Assembly: GCA_009746045.1 (NCBI GenBank)
Contig: RPFO01000130.1
Span: 2,723,368 to 2,787,367 of the forward strand
DNA length: 64,000 nucleotides
From: Mesostigma viride
Lineage: Eukaryota > Streptophyta > Mesostigmatophyceae > Mesostigmatales > Mesostigmataceae
Direction of reading: 5' to 3'
Shown here: piece by piece, positions 23,300 through 33,992 of the stretch
Layout of the letters: every line of letters begins with the position of its first letter
How positions within the stretch are numbered: position 1 is the stretch's first letter
Notes under the pieces: model-generated
What the model was told of the DNA's origin: nothing
Databases searched by the model: none
Seen by the model: only the letters and a program-made list of their open reading frames with translations
Translations under genes and position numbers: made by a program

Positions 23300-26200
23300 A
23301 TGGACGCGCTCCCTGCATTAGTTGACTTAAAGGCTGCCTTGGAACGGTTGGCGCAGCATGCCGCAGTTACGGAGGTTGGTGCCTCGTTGGGCATGGCACC
23401 GGCCACGGTGGTCTTGGTCGCCGGGGGGGCTGTCTGCTGCTTGATCCTCGTTCTGCTATCGATCCTCCTATCCGGTAATTTCCAGACGTGCGAGGCATGA
23501 TTGGGACTGCGATTTTCTATTTTCTAATGCCCCCCCCTTTCTAAAGCATCTGCTCCAACAGCGTATTGCTGCGTGGCATATCGCCTCACAGTCGCCCTGC
23601 AATTTCAGGGCGGCCTTTAGGTATCTTGTTTCAAAAAAGAACAGCGTACAAGCGTGAACGACGCGCAATATAGCATAGCAAATGCTTTGAAGTCTCGACA
23701 CGGCTGCTTTGGTTTGTAGCGTCAGACATCTTTTTTGGCAGCCTTCTGCTAGCCTTTTACTTGCCATGATTACTGGCCTGCGTGCCCCTTGTATCCTGGG
23801 GGCTGCATTGGACAGATAGCAATCCCTCTCTCGCTATATGAAATATTTTTCCTCTCAAACCCCATGCCGGGCAGCACAGCACCACCTGCACCTACCACTC
23901 CCCGTTCGCCTGCACCCACCACTCCCCATTCTCCAGCACCTACTGCTCCCTCACTGGTTGTGGCCCTGTCCTGTGCTTGCCCTTTGTTCCCTGACCTCCA
24001 CACCGCGTGGCCCACACACCGTGGGGGTCATACCCCTATGCCGCGACTACCCTTATGCTGCCATTGCCCAGCGGTGCGTGGCGGCAGCAAGCGTGACACC
24101 TTCCTGCTGCTGGGCCTGTGCGGGGCGGGGAAGACATCTCTCTTCCTCAAGGTGCGGCGTGGGCGACCTGTCCGCTTCGCAGCACAGTCTAAGCCTGTCT
24201 AAACCGCTGGGTTTGGGGGAGGGGGGGAAGGGGGGACTCCTGGCAGGGCGTATGGCGCCCCATCGCACTGTGTTGATGGCATGGGTTTAAGGCCTATGTG
24301 GGTGTCACTTGTGTTGGTGGCCTGTGTTTAGGCCAAGTCATCATGAGATGACATCGCCACCTATTGCTCGCAGCACGGTGGCACACGTCCTCCACGTATC
24401 CCTTTACCTGCGGGGCATACCCATCGCAACCTCCTTGCTGGTGCCAGCTGTCCCAGCGTGCCTACTCACTGCTGGCAAACCTTGGCATCGACCACGGATG
24501 GGGAGGTGGCCCGCAGGCCGGCCCCCTCTCTGCTGGCATCTGTGGTGGCCACGCGTGCATTCGTGGTGGCCATGCGCTAAGGCCATGCATATTGACCAGC
24601 TCCCCTTTTTGTCCACGGCCCCAGCCAGCGGGCACAAACTTGTACGGCTGCCCTGGCCATTAAGTGCATCACCAAGGGCGCGGCTGTCAAGTCAGACAGC
24701 GCCCCATGTGGGTGTGCGGGCATGGAGGTGTGTGCGTGCCCTTGCCCGCGCTTGCCCTCCCATGGGCGCGCTGCCTTCACCCCAACCGCACCATGCGCAA
24801 CCATGAGCATCCATTCCTAACTCTCCGCTGTAATTATCCCGAATGAATGCCCTCCCGCTGCCTTGCCTGTTTACTGCCAAACGTGTTTGCGGGCTTCGCT
24901 TGGTCGGTGTCGTTCGGCGCGCGTCGCGTTGCCACCGGGCAGCTACGGGACGGCAACACCCGCAACGGCACAGTGACGTCAATGGCGGCCAACAAGGGCT
25001 GCTTCCTGCTGGCATCGGAACAAAAGGGGGGCCAGGTGGGCGTTGCAACAACAAGGGGGGGCAGGTGGGTGTTGCAACACGAGGGGGGGGGGGGGCAGGT
25101 GGGCGCATATACACACACACATGCACACACGCACATGCACACGCACACGCACACGCACACACACATACATCTTTCCCCCTTCTGTGTAGATGGTTCATAA
25201 ATTTCAGTTTTGTTGCCTTGCAATGAAATCTTATCATGCGTTGATGTCAAAAGAAAGTTACCAAAATTTTATACCCAGCATTGTACGCATGCCTACCCCT
25301 ACCCACCCACCCCGCCCCCCGTCTACCAGCGCGGCGGCCGGCCTGTGCGCATCGTGGACGTCCCTGGCCACCCGCGTCTCCAGGCGCTGGTGGAGGGCGA
25401 GCTGGCGACCGGCACGGTGCGCGCGCTGCTGCTGCTGGTAGATGCGGCCGAGTTTACCCAGAACCGGCACAGTGTCGCCGAGTGAGTGGTGGATGGCTGG
25501 TGTTTGTGCACAACCGGCACAGTGTCGCCGAGTGAGTGCGTGACATGGCATGAGTTGGTGCCGCTTTAGTGCAGTGGCCACCGAGGGGGTGGTGCGTCTG
25601 GGTGGTTGTCCCAGCGTAGCGGTCCCACCAAGTGAGCGTATCGCCGTGGCCCGCCTTGCAAGATGGCTCAGTGTACCAACAGGGTGGTGGAGGACAGCGG
25701 GTGGGTGGGCCATTCTGGCAGGGAGCTACCGGATGATGGCGAAAGCTCGTTCATGTTTTCAACCATGCCTGCTGCCCCCCCACGATGCGCTTTGGCCGGT
25801 TCCCCCTTGTCCTCCCAGCCTCTTTCTCTCTCGCTTCACCGCGATTGTGCGGCCACAATACATGACAATGATGACACTATTACTGCCTCTTTGCGTGCTT
25901 TTCATGTTCCACCACCCATGTGCACCCCCTGCCAGGCGCCTGTACGACGTTCTGACCATGCCCCAGGTGGCGCGGTCCCGCCTGCCGCTACTGGTGGCCT
26001 GCAACAAGATGGACAAGCCAAACGCCGCGTCCGTGGGGCACATCAGCAAGATGATCGAGAAGGAAATGTGAGCGGGGCAGCGGTGTTTGGGGCGTGAAGG
26101 AAACGTGGGCGGCGCTGGGTGGGTGGGTGGGTGGGGTGAGCGAGGCAGGGAAATGTGGGGGGGGAGAGATGGGGGCAAACAAGGGGTCATAAATGGGAGC

Positions 26201-27093
26201 GACCTGGGGGGGGGGGGGGGGGCGGACATGGGTGCTAGCGTGTGGGGAAGGGATTGTGATTGCAGAAAAGGGAGGGGGGGGGGGGGGCGCTGAGTGAGAT
26301 TGGCGAATGAATATGTGGCGGCATCTCAAGGAGGGAAGGGAGGAGTTGTGAGCAAACAAGGAGGGGACAAGTCGTGGGTGGGGTGGGATTGGGGGGGGAA
26401 ATAGCAAGGGAGCCGGCAGGACGATGGATGGGCATTCTGTGGGTGAGGACAGAATTTGGTGTGAAAGACATCGGTGGCACAGAGAAGTATCCGCACCCCA
26501 CAGGAGAAATGTCCGCACCCCACAGGGGATATGTCCGCACCTTCTGCAGTTTTCGCCGCCATACCTGACATGGTATGCGTTGCAAGCCCAGACGTTCCAT
26601 CGTGGAATATCCCAACAAACACTTCAGGTGTTGGCTGCTGCTTGCTTCCGCAGAACGCTCGCGTGTCCATCCCGTGGGTGCCGTCCTCTTTGAGGCATGC
26701 ACCGGGCCCGACAGGGAACCCTCCTTTCTTCCTGCCCTTCATGGCATGGGCCAAGCCCATGGCTCCGCTTCTCCATGGACATCTCACACTCGGTCCATTG
26801 CTGGCGGTTGTCGCCTGTGTGGCTATGATTCCTCCCCCTGGCACCGCCGGTGGCTGGCCTTCTCCCCTTGTGGCGCCGCCCATGTTCATCCCCGCAGAAG
26901 CAAGCTGCGCAAGACCAAGCACAGCCTGTCAGAGACGGAGGCCGGCGGGGGCAAGAAGGGTGCGCAGCTGGGCGGGGAGGGGGAGTTCAGCTTCAGCCAC
27001 ATTCGCAACGAGGTGTCCTTCCAGGGCATCTCCGTTGCTGAAGGACAGCTGGAGCCGGTGGAGGCCTTCATCCGGAAGCACTTTCCCAGATAG
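23300..27093 (+). CDS. SRPRB: Signal recognition particle receptor subunit beta, six exons
   Basis: Exons 23300-23474, 24072-24151, 24943-25035, 25330-25481, 25936-26067 and 26898-27093 all have GT...AG borders and consistent phases, giving 828 bases and 275 residues, the usual length of the family. Residues ~33-57 form one membrane anchor. Then come GTPase motifs: P-loop GLCGAGKT, NGTVTSM (switch I), DVPGH (G3), and LLVACNKMD (G4). A helix EKEISKLRKTK and the conserved EFSFSHIRNEVSF block close the domain, as in animal and plant SRbeta. The protein sits in the ER membrane, holds the SRalpha subunit, and regulates docking of ribosome-nascent chain complexes at the translocon. Exon assignment is by my own reading; the function is strongly supported. 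Confidence 0.93.
23475..26897 (+). other. SRPRB introns, rich in simple repeats
   Basis: Five introns (597, 791, 294, 454 and 830 bases). Intron 1 has a CACCTACCACTCCC-type minisatellite near 23885-23955. Intron 3 has a (CA)n tract at ~25110-25165. Intron 4 begins with a copy of the exon-4 end. Intron 5 has several poly-G runs (26150-26290) and three GTCCGCACCCCACAGG-like units (~26487-26540). No separate gene is seen in them. Confidence 0.75.
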
Positions 27094-27232
27094 CGAGGGC
27101 GGCCTGATGCACGGAAGTTGTTCCTCGGATAACAAGGAGGGCCTACGGTCCGCAATGAGCACTGTCCCAGATGGCAAGGGGGTCCTAATATCTTCTATTG
27201 ACCGTTTCCCAGATAGCAAGGGGGGCGGCTAA
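27086..27232 (+). repeat. Degenerate ~48-bp repeats over the SRPRB stop and 3' UTR
   Basis: TTCCCAGATAGCGAGGGCGG recurs in varied form at ~27131 (GGATAACAAGGAGGG), ~27168 (CCAGATGGCAAGGGGG) and ~27209 (CCAGATAGCAAGGGGG). The first unit includes the stop codon TAG at 27091. Confidence 0.6.
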
Positions 27233-27443
27233 GGAGCGTCCAAGGGAGCAGGCCTTGCCAGGCAGTTTTGGGAACAAACAAATGGTGGGTTGGAGGTGGG
27301 AAGGGAACTGCATTGAACAACCCAAGGTGGCTGGGCGTATGACGCCTTGTTCATTGGATCTCTTATCTTGTTGATAACACATTCATTTGTTTTGCGGGTG
27401 ACGTATATCAACAACTGCTTAAGTAGAAGCTATTGGCATCCCT
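27233..27443 (+). other. 3' flank of SRPRB, nothing recognised
   Basis: No gene or clear repeat, and no TGTAA-type polyadenylation motif was noticed close to the stop. Confidence 0.4.
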
Positions 27444-27696
27444 ATGGGCATTAACTGTGCCGGGCTCCTTGCAAACCTATATCTATACACTTATAAGCTC
27501 GCATTCATGGAGAATCTCATTGCCTCAAATGATGATGTTCTCATCAGGCGTTTTATCCACACATGTCGATCCATTGATGATGTGATTGCTTTCGGCAACC
27601 CTTATTTCGCAACCCATTTGTATATCACAGCTGGTCTGCCTGGCATCTACCCGCAAGCGTCCCTCAAGTCGGATACTAGTTGCAATTATCTCGATC
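27444..27696 (+). pseudogene. Reverse transcriptase fragment, Penelope-like or related (left part)
   Basis: The frame begins with IPMGINCAGLLANLYLYTY, the RT palm motif B region (PMGxNCAxLLANLYL). Then RCIDD-like SIDDVIAFGNPYF (the DD pair of motif C) and GIYPQASLK...NYLDL follow. This set (PMG-N-A-LAN, IDD, NP-F, YP, YLDL) is typical of RTs of Penelope-like elements and relatives, not of L1. No start or 5' part is seen, so it is a truncated copy. A TTAA-flanked element interrupts it at 27697-27700. The class is uncertain; RT identity is good. Confidence 0.65.
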
Positions 27697-27700
27697 TTAA

Positions 27701-29985
27701 GGGGACGGGACACCCCCGAATTTTTTGGCGCCAAAAAATTCGCGCCGGAGCCGAAGGTCACAAATTTCACGTGCACGGTGCGCGCACCCCTTGCGGAAGT
27801 GGCCATGGCGACTGCGTTCAGGCGAAACTACCACACTAGGGCAGGCGAAATGCAAAAACTTTACTCGAATCTAAAAGGAGATGAGTTTATGATGTTAGTT
27901 TGTGGCGGAAATCAGCTGGTTTACAATATCGCTGTTGTTTTTTTATGCCATCGGCATGGGGGGTTATCTGAATTTTTTGGTCGCGCGGAATGAAATAGAA
28001 TTCATGATAGCGGCTGTAAAATAGCGGTTTTGGGGGCTGTTCTGACCTTGAAGCAGGCATTAATATCAGTTGCATCAAATTCTAAACCGAGCTGGTGCTT
28101 TTTGCCAGATTTTCGGCCATTATCGGTAAGTAATTGTTCAGACCTGCGCAGTGCGTGTCTGACATGTCCATGGAAGAACGGCTGTTGTTGCGCGCCCTGG
28201 GCGAGGGATTTACGAGGGCAAGGTACAGATTTGTCGCGAACGTTATCTGCTATCGGTGCTTTCTTCTATGAGCTCATCGTTCGAGGTTTTTTGCGTTCTT
28301 TTTGGGCAGTTTCCGCCAGCTAGCTCGCCGTCGCTTGCCGTTGTGTTGTCGAATACCTGGCAGCTTTAGATTGTTTTCGTTGATGTCGTGATCAGGGCCG
28401 CTTCAGTCGCAGCCTATAGCTCTTCGGGAAGGTATAAGGCATTTCATAAAACGTGTTCTGGCAAGAATGTTGTGCGTATGGACGCTTCTTGTTGTTTGAG
28501 AGTGACGCACCCTCTCCTCACAGGCCGCAGCGGCATCACAGCGCTCATGCGGTGAAGGGCCGCCAATGGTTTCTTTGCATTTTATCGTGCAGGGATGGAA
28601 GTGTTATAGTGATGATGATGTTGGAGATATTGCATTTGTGTGACTGCATGTAGATAGCTGGCACCAATGGTTGTTTGAGCTTTCCTTTGTTATGATGATG
28701 TGACAAGACTACAATGTGCTGAGCCAACCATGGTTGACATGCATGACTGCATGCAAGCTATATATACCATGTTCTTACTTGGTTCCTTGCCCTCCATAGT
28801 CCCAGTTTGTCATCCATGCCGGGGAGGACAGTTTAGGAGGTGTTGTTGTGTTGATTAGCTTGGTTGGCATCAACCTTACACTCTAACCTGGGAGAAACAT
28901 AGGAAATGCTGCTTAGGCATGTTAGGGCTACCATCGTCAAGGCTATGCACATATTTACAAGGCTGGCCATGCTGGAGGGATGATGAAGACATATGAGGTG
29001 CGTGGCCACCCCTTTGTACTTTGTAAACATACTCTGCATGGTTTTGGTGCATGTTATGGCATATTAAGTGGCACTGTGGGGTTACTAACTTACTGAGTGG
29101 TCCTTAGCGCCTTGTCATGTGGTCATATAGGAAACCCATCAACTTGAGCAGTTCTTGTCGCAATGACCCCCCACATTGAGCATGCGTTGCCGTCAGCGTG
29201 CAAGAGTTGATTATGTGTGCTTTGGTCAGTTTGCAGATGTCTTTGATGAAGAAGGAGGTGCTAGTGTGGCTCAATGGTTACTCTAATTTCCTTGTAGCGT
29301 CTACATGGGTGGCCGTCTTGGAATGGTTGTAACTTGGGCAGTTCTTGTCAGAATGGCGTCAAACCTTGAACATAGGAGGTACCATATGTGCAGAAAATGG
29401 TAGTATGTGGTTTGGCCAGTTTTCATGAGGCTTAGATGTATAAAGGGGTGTTAGTGTGGTTAAATACTAGCTAAAACCTCCCTTAGCTTCGTCACAGGTG
29501 GCAATCTAGGAATATCCATCAAATAGGGCTGCGCTTGTCAGAATGACCTGAAAATTTGGGGCTGCATGTCCCCCTTTCTCTAGTATTTGGGAATATATGA
29601 TTTGGCACTATTGCATGTGTTTATGATTTGTTTTATTTTTTTTTGTGAAAAAATTACCCTTTTTGCGGGAAAATCCATCAATGTGTCTAAACGTCATTAT
29701 TTTGTGCTCAAAATTAGGCAGGCTTTCTCAAAAGTGGGGGAACTATGCGGGAATATATGATTTGGTCCCAATATGTTTGCCCATTTTCCTAGGAAAAATG
29801 TGACTAAAATAGCGTCTTTTTCTATTTTTAGCGCGTAACCGGTGTATGGTGGGGGCTAGTACCACCCCCAAGTGGCTGGAAATTATTTTTTTTATCATAT
29901 TTATGGTCCCCAATCATAATTGGATTTTTAGCACATGCATAGGTATGGTTTCCAGAAAAGTGCCCTTTAGGGGTGTCCCCTCCCC
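27701..29985 (+). mobile_element. 2.3 kb DNA element with TTAA target duplication
   Basis: Terminal inverted repeats GGGGACGGGACACCCC (27701) and GGGTGTCCCCTCCCC (29971-29985) agree over about 15 bases. The element is flanked on both sides by TTAA (27697-27700 and 29986-29989). TTAA duplications and short G/C-rich ends are the signature of the piggyBac superfamily. No transposase was recognised inside, so it is probably non-autonomous. Small open frames (for example MSMEERLLLRALGEGF near 28167) may be captured host sequence. It sits within the RT fragment described on either side. Confidence 0.7.
29040..29570 (+). repeat. ~188-bp degenerate tandem repeats inside the TTAA element
   Basis: The motif CTTGTCGCAATGAC / CTTGTCAGAATGGC / CTTGTCAGAATGACC recurs at ~29155, ~29343 and ~29532, each followed by similar AT-rich text and preceded by GTGTGGTT-like sequence. 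A GGGAATATATGATTTGG motif recurs at ~29588 and ~29750. Confidence 0.6.
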
Positions 29986-29989
29986 TTAA

Positions 29990-30356
29990 CATTACCCATA
30001 ACAAGAAGGGCTGGCATATGGCTCTATGATAAGCGCAAGGATCCTAAATACCAACTACCAGCAAATTCCTTTTATTCGCTACCCCGCTATTCACAGTCTC
30101 CTTTCCCACACAGCGAAATATTGTGTTGTTGCATCGTTTTTCCCGTCTTTGTTCTTATCGTGTCGATTTCATCACGACTGTTGTTGAACTCTTGCATCGT
30201 TTGTTGGTCGGCAAAGACTATGACCGAGACATTATGCTACCTCAAGTCCGGTGTTTTTTGCAACGTCACCCACATCTGTTCGGTGCTGCACCTTGGCACA
30301 AGCTCTACAAACAGGTTGTGGACCGGCTAGATCGCGTAGTATCTCCGCGCATCTGA
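29990..30356 (+). pseudogene. Reverse transcriptase fragment (right part) beyond the TTAA element
   Basis: Directly after the TTAA element the plus strand reads WHMALYDKRKDPKYQLPANSF, the LYDKR motif that follows the RT palm in Penelope-like and related elements. Further on it reads HRFSRLCSYRVDFITTVV and IMLPQVRCFLQRHPHLFG (30123-30356), which look like thumb-region helices. A frame shift separates the two blocks. No endonuclease domain (GIY-YIG) was recognised after it. A dead copy of the same element as 27444-27696. Confidence 0.6.
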
Positions 30357-30512
30357 ACCCTGTGATGCCAGATCTCCTTTGCGGCCGTTCCGAGCTTGGC
30401 ACTGGATTCGTTGTCAACACCGTCGCGTCGCTACAGTAACATGATGTTTTCTGGCATTAATTAATTGATTAAACTCGTGCTCCCGCTAAGGAGTCGCGGA
30501 GCATTAATTCCG

Positions 30513-30735
30513 ATGGATGGATGGATGGATGGATGGATGGATGGATGGATGGATGGATGGATGGATGGATGGATGGATGGATGGATGGATGGATGGATGG
30601 ATGGATGGATGGATGGATGGATGGATGGATGGATGGATGGATGGATGGATGGATGGATGGATGGATGGATGGATGGATGGATGGATGGATGGATGGATGG
30701 ATGGATGGATGGATGGATGGATGGATGGATGGATG
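30513..30735 (+). repeat. (GATG)n microsatellite
   Basis: About 55 perfect GATG units. On the minus strand it is (CATC)n and directly follows the LINE 3' fragment at 30736-31051, so it is probably that element's expanded 3' tail. MDGW and PSIH frames are artefacts. Confidence 0.95.
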
Positions 30736-31051
30736 GGTACACGCAATCTTACTGGTCTAAGCTATCTACAAAAACAGTCAGGTACTCTATATCTATGGTG
30801 CCCGCGACCCTAGGGGTCTTGTCTAGCATGCTTCCCCCGTGTGCAAACGCGCGGCTTCCCCACTGGAGGGAGGTTGTTGTCCTCTATGACCTGAGCCCAC
30901 TTGGCCTTGTCCATCATCTATTTCCAAATCACGGCGAGGCCTAGGCCCCCCATTTTCTGGCATACGCGCGCTTTTGGTTCCCGGCGCACATTTGAAAGTG
31001 ATGTCCTCCGGATTTTTGCCTTTGCACCGTGTGCAGTTCTTAGTAGGGCGT
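30736..31051 (-). pseudogene. LINE 3' end fragment, minus strand
   Basis: Minus-strand reading has [13 protein letters not shown], then [24 protein letters not shown]. The GGLGL motif is common after the RT domain of non-LTR retrotransposons. The neighbouring element has the related stretch LSVIWRQMVRKDRWQVVMKETTPKPVGAPRV (31230-31340), so these are two copies of the same 3' coding region. Truncated at the right by the insertion of the next LINE. Confidence 0.55.
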
Positions 31052-31066
31052 TTGGAAACATGGCAT

Positions 31067-32238
31067 TAATTAATTAATTAATTAATTAATAGACACGTGA
31101 CTGCGTCACGTGAGCATAACTGCCCGGCCTCAGTGGGAGCGGAACATGGGATGGAATGGATGGTATAAGCTATCTAGGTCCTAGTTACAGGGGTGTGGGC
31201 ACCGCGGCCCGAATCGCTATGAATGCCATACTTGGTCACACGCGGAGCCCCCACAGGCTTGGGGGTGGTCTCCTTCATCACTACTTGCCATCTATCCTTG
31301 CGCACCATCTGCCTCCATATTACAGACAAACCAGGAGGCTGCCCGGGGGTGAGCCCGTCACATCTAGTGTAGCACATGTCCATGCCGAGTCTATCACGAA
31401 AAGTCCACGGGTGGCGGCCCTGCCGCGCGCGGCCGGGGGCACGCCAGGTGAGCTGGACATATCGCCCAGGCTGGGCGGGCTTGGTGCCAGCTAGTCTATC
31501 TGATGTATCTACCTGATCTGTGCGGGCCAGGTGCCCGGCTAGGCCCAGGCGCCTGTGCCTATAATAATGTGGGAAACATAGGGCAAATCAGCGTACAAAT
31601 CCTCATTACTAATGTGCAAACCAAAGGGGATGTTAAGGGCCTTGCGCAGCATCTTGGTGACGGCGCCGTCGAGTCGTTGCTCCAGCTCCTGCATCAGTGT
31701 CCACGTCTCGGCGCCGTAGGTCAGGATCGTCAGAATGACGACCTTGAAGAGGTCACGCTTGACGATCCGGGGTAGGGCGGGGTTGCTCCACCAGCGGCGG
31801 TGGTCATGGAGGTGCGCCCACGCCATGCCGATCCGTGTCGTCATGTCGTCCTCGCAGTCGGGAAGCCAACTGCCGAGCAGCTTGAAGCGGCCTGAAGTAG
31901 GGTAGTTGACCTCGGCATCGTCTAAGAGGCGGAGTGTGGGTGGGGGCCCTGCCATGCCGAGGGCCAGGGCCTCCGTTTTGGGGCTGATTTCTAGACCAAC
32001 CGCCCGAGCCTCGAGCGCCAGGCAGTCCAGCCAAAGTTGGGCAGACTCCGGCTTCTCGATGAGCGTGATGTCGTCGGCATAAATGAGGTCAGCTAGTAAA
32101 TTCTGCTTGTTAGTCGGCCCCCCTTCCCCAAGCTCGTTCGTGATCGCTAGGCCAGGGGCACGGCCTGCAATGCTAGCAAAGCGAGCACGTGCCTGGCGCA
32201 TAACATAATCCACTACAATAATAAACAGGTACGGCGAG
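31067..32238 (-). mobile_element. 5'-truncated LINE with reverse transcriptase, (TTAA)n tail
   Basis: Flanked by a 15-base duplication TTGGAAACATGGCAT (31052-31066 and 32239-32253). Minus strand: RT from DYVMRQARARFAS through LIYADDITLIEKPE (YADD catalytic box), LEARAVGLEISPKTEAL, FKLLGSWLPDCEDD, ILTYGAETWTL and RLDGAVTKMLRKALNI. This is the classic order of a non-LTR RT palm and thumb. The 5' half (including any ORF1 and endonuclease) is missing. The frame shifts after ~31540, then a C-terminal part related to 30736-31051 follows. The 3' end has a CACGTGAC...GTCACGTG hairpin (31093-31111) and a (TTAA)n tail (31067-31090). Confidence 0.85.
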
Positions 32239-32253
32239 TTGGAAACATGGCAT

Positions 32254-32370
32254 GGCTAACGTAATGACTGACTAGCTAGACCTTTTCAGTGCCTTTCCAT
32301 TTGCGGGTATTTCCTCGTAAATGGTGGCACAGCGATCGCAGCAATGGTGCTCACCACTATACACTCCCTA
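32254..32370 (+). other. Short unannotated flank
   Basis: Sequence next to the LINE target duplication; nothing recognised. Confidence 0.4.
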
Positions 32371-32577
32371 GGAGAACTTTTGCGGATGACTGTAGGTGTA
32401 AGTTGGCGATGCCCTAGGATCCGGAGACGTCCGTCCTATAGTCAGCGAAAGTTGGTGCGAGAGGTCCCCAGTTCGATTCCGGTCGGATTCATTTGCAGAT
32501 CGCGTTTTCCGCGTTTTCCAGCGGACCGGCACTGAACGCAAATGGTTTTCACCTTTGCGGCGTGCCAAATCAGAATA
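32371..32577 (+). mobile_element. SINE-like unit, single copy
   Basis: Closely matches the units at 4300-4503 and 4699-4902. It runs from AGGAGAACTTTTGCGGATGACTG through TATAGTCAGC and AGTTCGATTCCGGTCGG to the CACCTTTGCGG 3' part. Box-A-like and box-B-like motifs suggest a tRNA-derived internal promoter. No clear target duplication was found here. Confidence 0.6.
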
Positions 32578-32950
32578 CACTCCCGGCCAGTTACTAAGGC
32601 TTGAAACATGACACGCCCTGATCAAGCGAGCTGTTTCCGGCCCCACCCTCTAGGTCATCTAGTGGCTCTACACATAAGCCAGCCATAATTTCAATGCACA
32701 AGCCTACACATTTCCATCTCCATACATTTTTTGTTTTGGTCTCCTTGATACATATTCGTCATCCTGAACGACTCGAAAACACGGAAAAGATAAAAGCAGG
32801 CTCGAGCTACCATGGTCCGGATTATCCCGATTTCTGGCCTGCGCTGCCGTTGTCTCTTTGATATGACGCCTTGGGATACTACTTGTGCCAGGTTCTGTTC
32901 AGTGCCTGTGGGTGGTGGGCTGTCAAAATATGGAGATCGCAGTTTGGGGA
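32578..32950 (+). other. No gene recognised
   Basis: About 370 bases between the SINE-like unit and the Ty3-like RT fossil. A weak open reading (VRIIPISGLRCRC, ~32813 on) might belong to the fossil but shows no known motif. Confidence 0.35.
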
Positions 32951-33726
32951 CAAAAACGTGAATTAGGGGACTGCTTACCCGGTCCAGCATGCCAGGGCAA
33001 TTATAACATGTGCTCCCGGGGGCCAGAGCGCCATTTTGCCGCTAACGGGATCACCGTGGCGGATCGGTCAGAGCCGGCGCGCCCCATATGCGCCCAGCGG
33101 AGAAAATATTCTGTTCTAAGAAGGAGGTTCGCCGCCTGGTCAGAACTTGTCTGCAAAGGTGCTTATTTTTATGCTATTATGTAGGCCCGACGATCTGCGC
33201 GCCGTCGTGGATGTCAACTCTCTTTGTGCGGATTTCACTGATGAAGAGGAGGGCAAGGTTTGCAACCAGATCCTACATCGGTTCGATGCACAGAAGAACC
33301 CCACCTTTCCTCCAGCCCGACCCGTCTTACACCGGATTCAGCTGAAGGAAGGTGCGGGCCCAAACTACATCGCCCATGTATCGCATGGGTCCGTCGGAGT
33401 TGGCCGAACTAAAGAAGATTCTAAGTTCACTATTGGCGTTGGAGCCTGGTCTGATTGAGCAGAGTAACAGTCCCTACTCGGCTGGGGTCCTTCTCGTCCC
33501 GAAGCCGAATGGTAAGTGGCGGCTGGTGACGGATTATCGCAAGATCAATGCGATTACGGCTATTTAAAATCCAAATATCCGTCGCCCCGGATTGATGACA
33601 TCTTCGCCAAGGTGCAGGGTGCCACCTATTTTACCGTTCGATCTCGACTGGCAGCTCGGACGGGCTTTGGCAACAGTCTGCGCATTGCATGCACCGGAAG
33701 ATTGTCACTAGACGTCGGCGGCAATT

Positions 33727-33765
33727 CATTAATTAATGAATATTAATTAATTAATGAATTAATCA
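33727..33765 (+). repeat. TTAA-rich palindromic stretch
   Basis: ATTCATTAATTAATGAATATT then ATTAATTAATTAATGAATTAAT within the Ty3-like fossil. It may be the leftover tail of a (TTAA)n-ending retroposon. Confidence 0.5.
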
Positions 33766-33992
33766 AAAGACGGCGGTTGCCACGCCATATATGGCCACTT
33801 TCAGTATATAAAGGTGGCTGCTATGGAAATTGTGTAATTCACCTTCCTCTTTCCAGATGCTGATGAACCACATCTTTCGCCCAGTCATGGGCACTACACG
33901 GCGCTACCGCAGGTGTCCCAGGATCTGCGTGATCCTGGGGTGCGGGACGCCGACACTCCTGTCGCCCCTTACAAGCGCACGTGTGTCGCCAT

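Noticed and set aside
26326-27232. Long overlapping frames on both strands near the SRPRB 3' end
   Set aside because: Intron and antisense readings; only the exon 26898-27093 matches the SRbeta family.
28030-28323. 97-codon plus-strand frame in the TTAA element
   Set aside because: No domain, mixed composition, and no sign of being a transposase; kept only as a remark under that element.
30461-30944. MDGW and PSIH repeat proteins
   Set aside because: Direct translations of (GATG)n.
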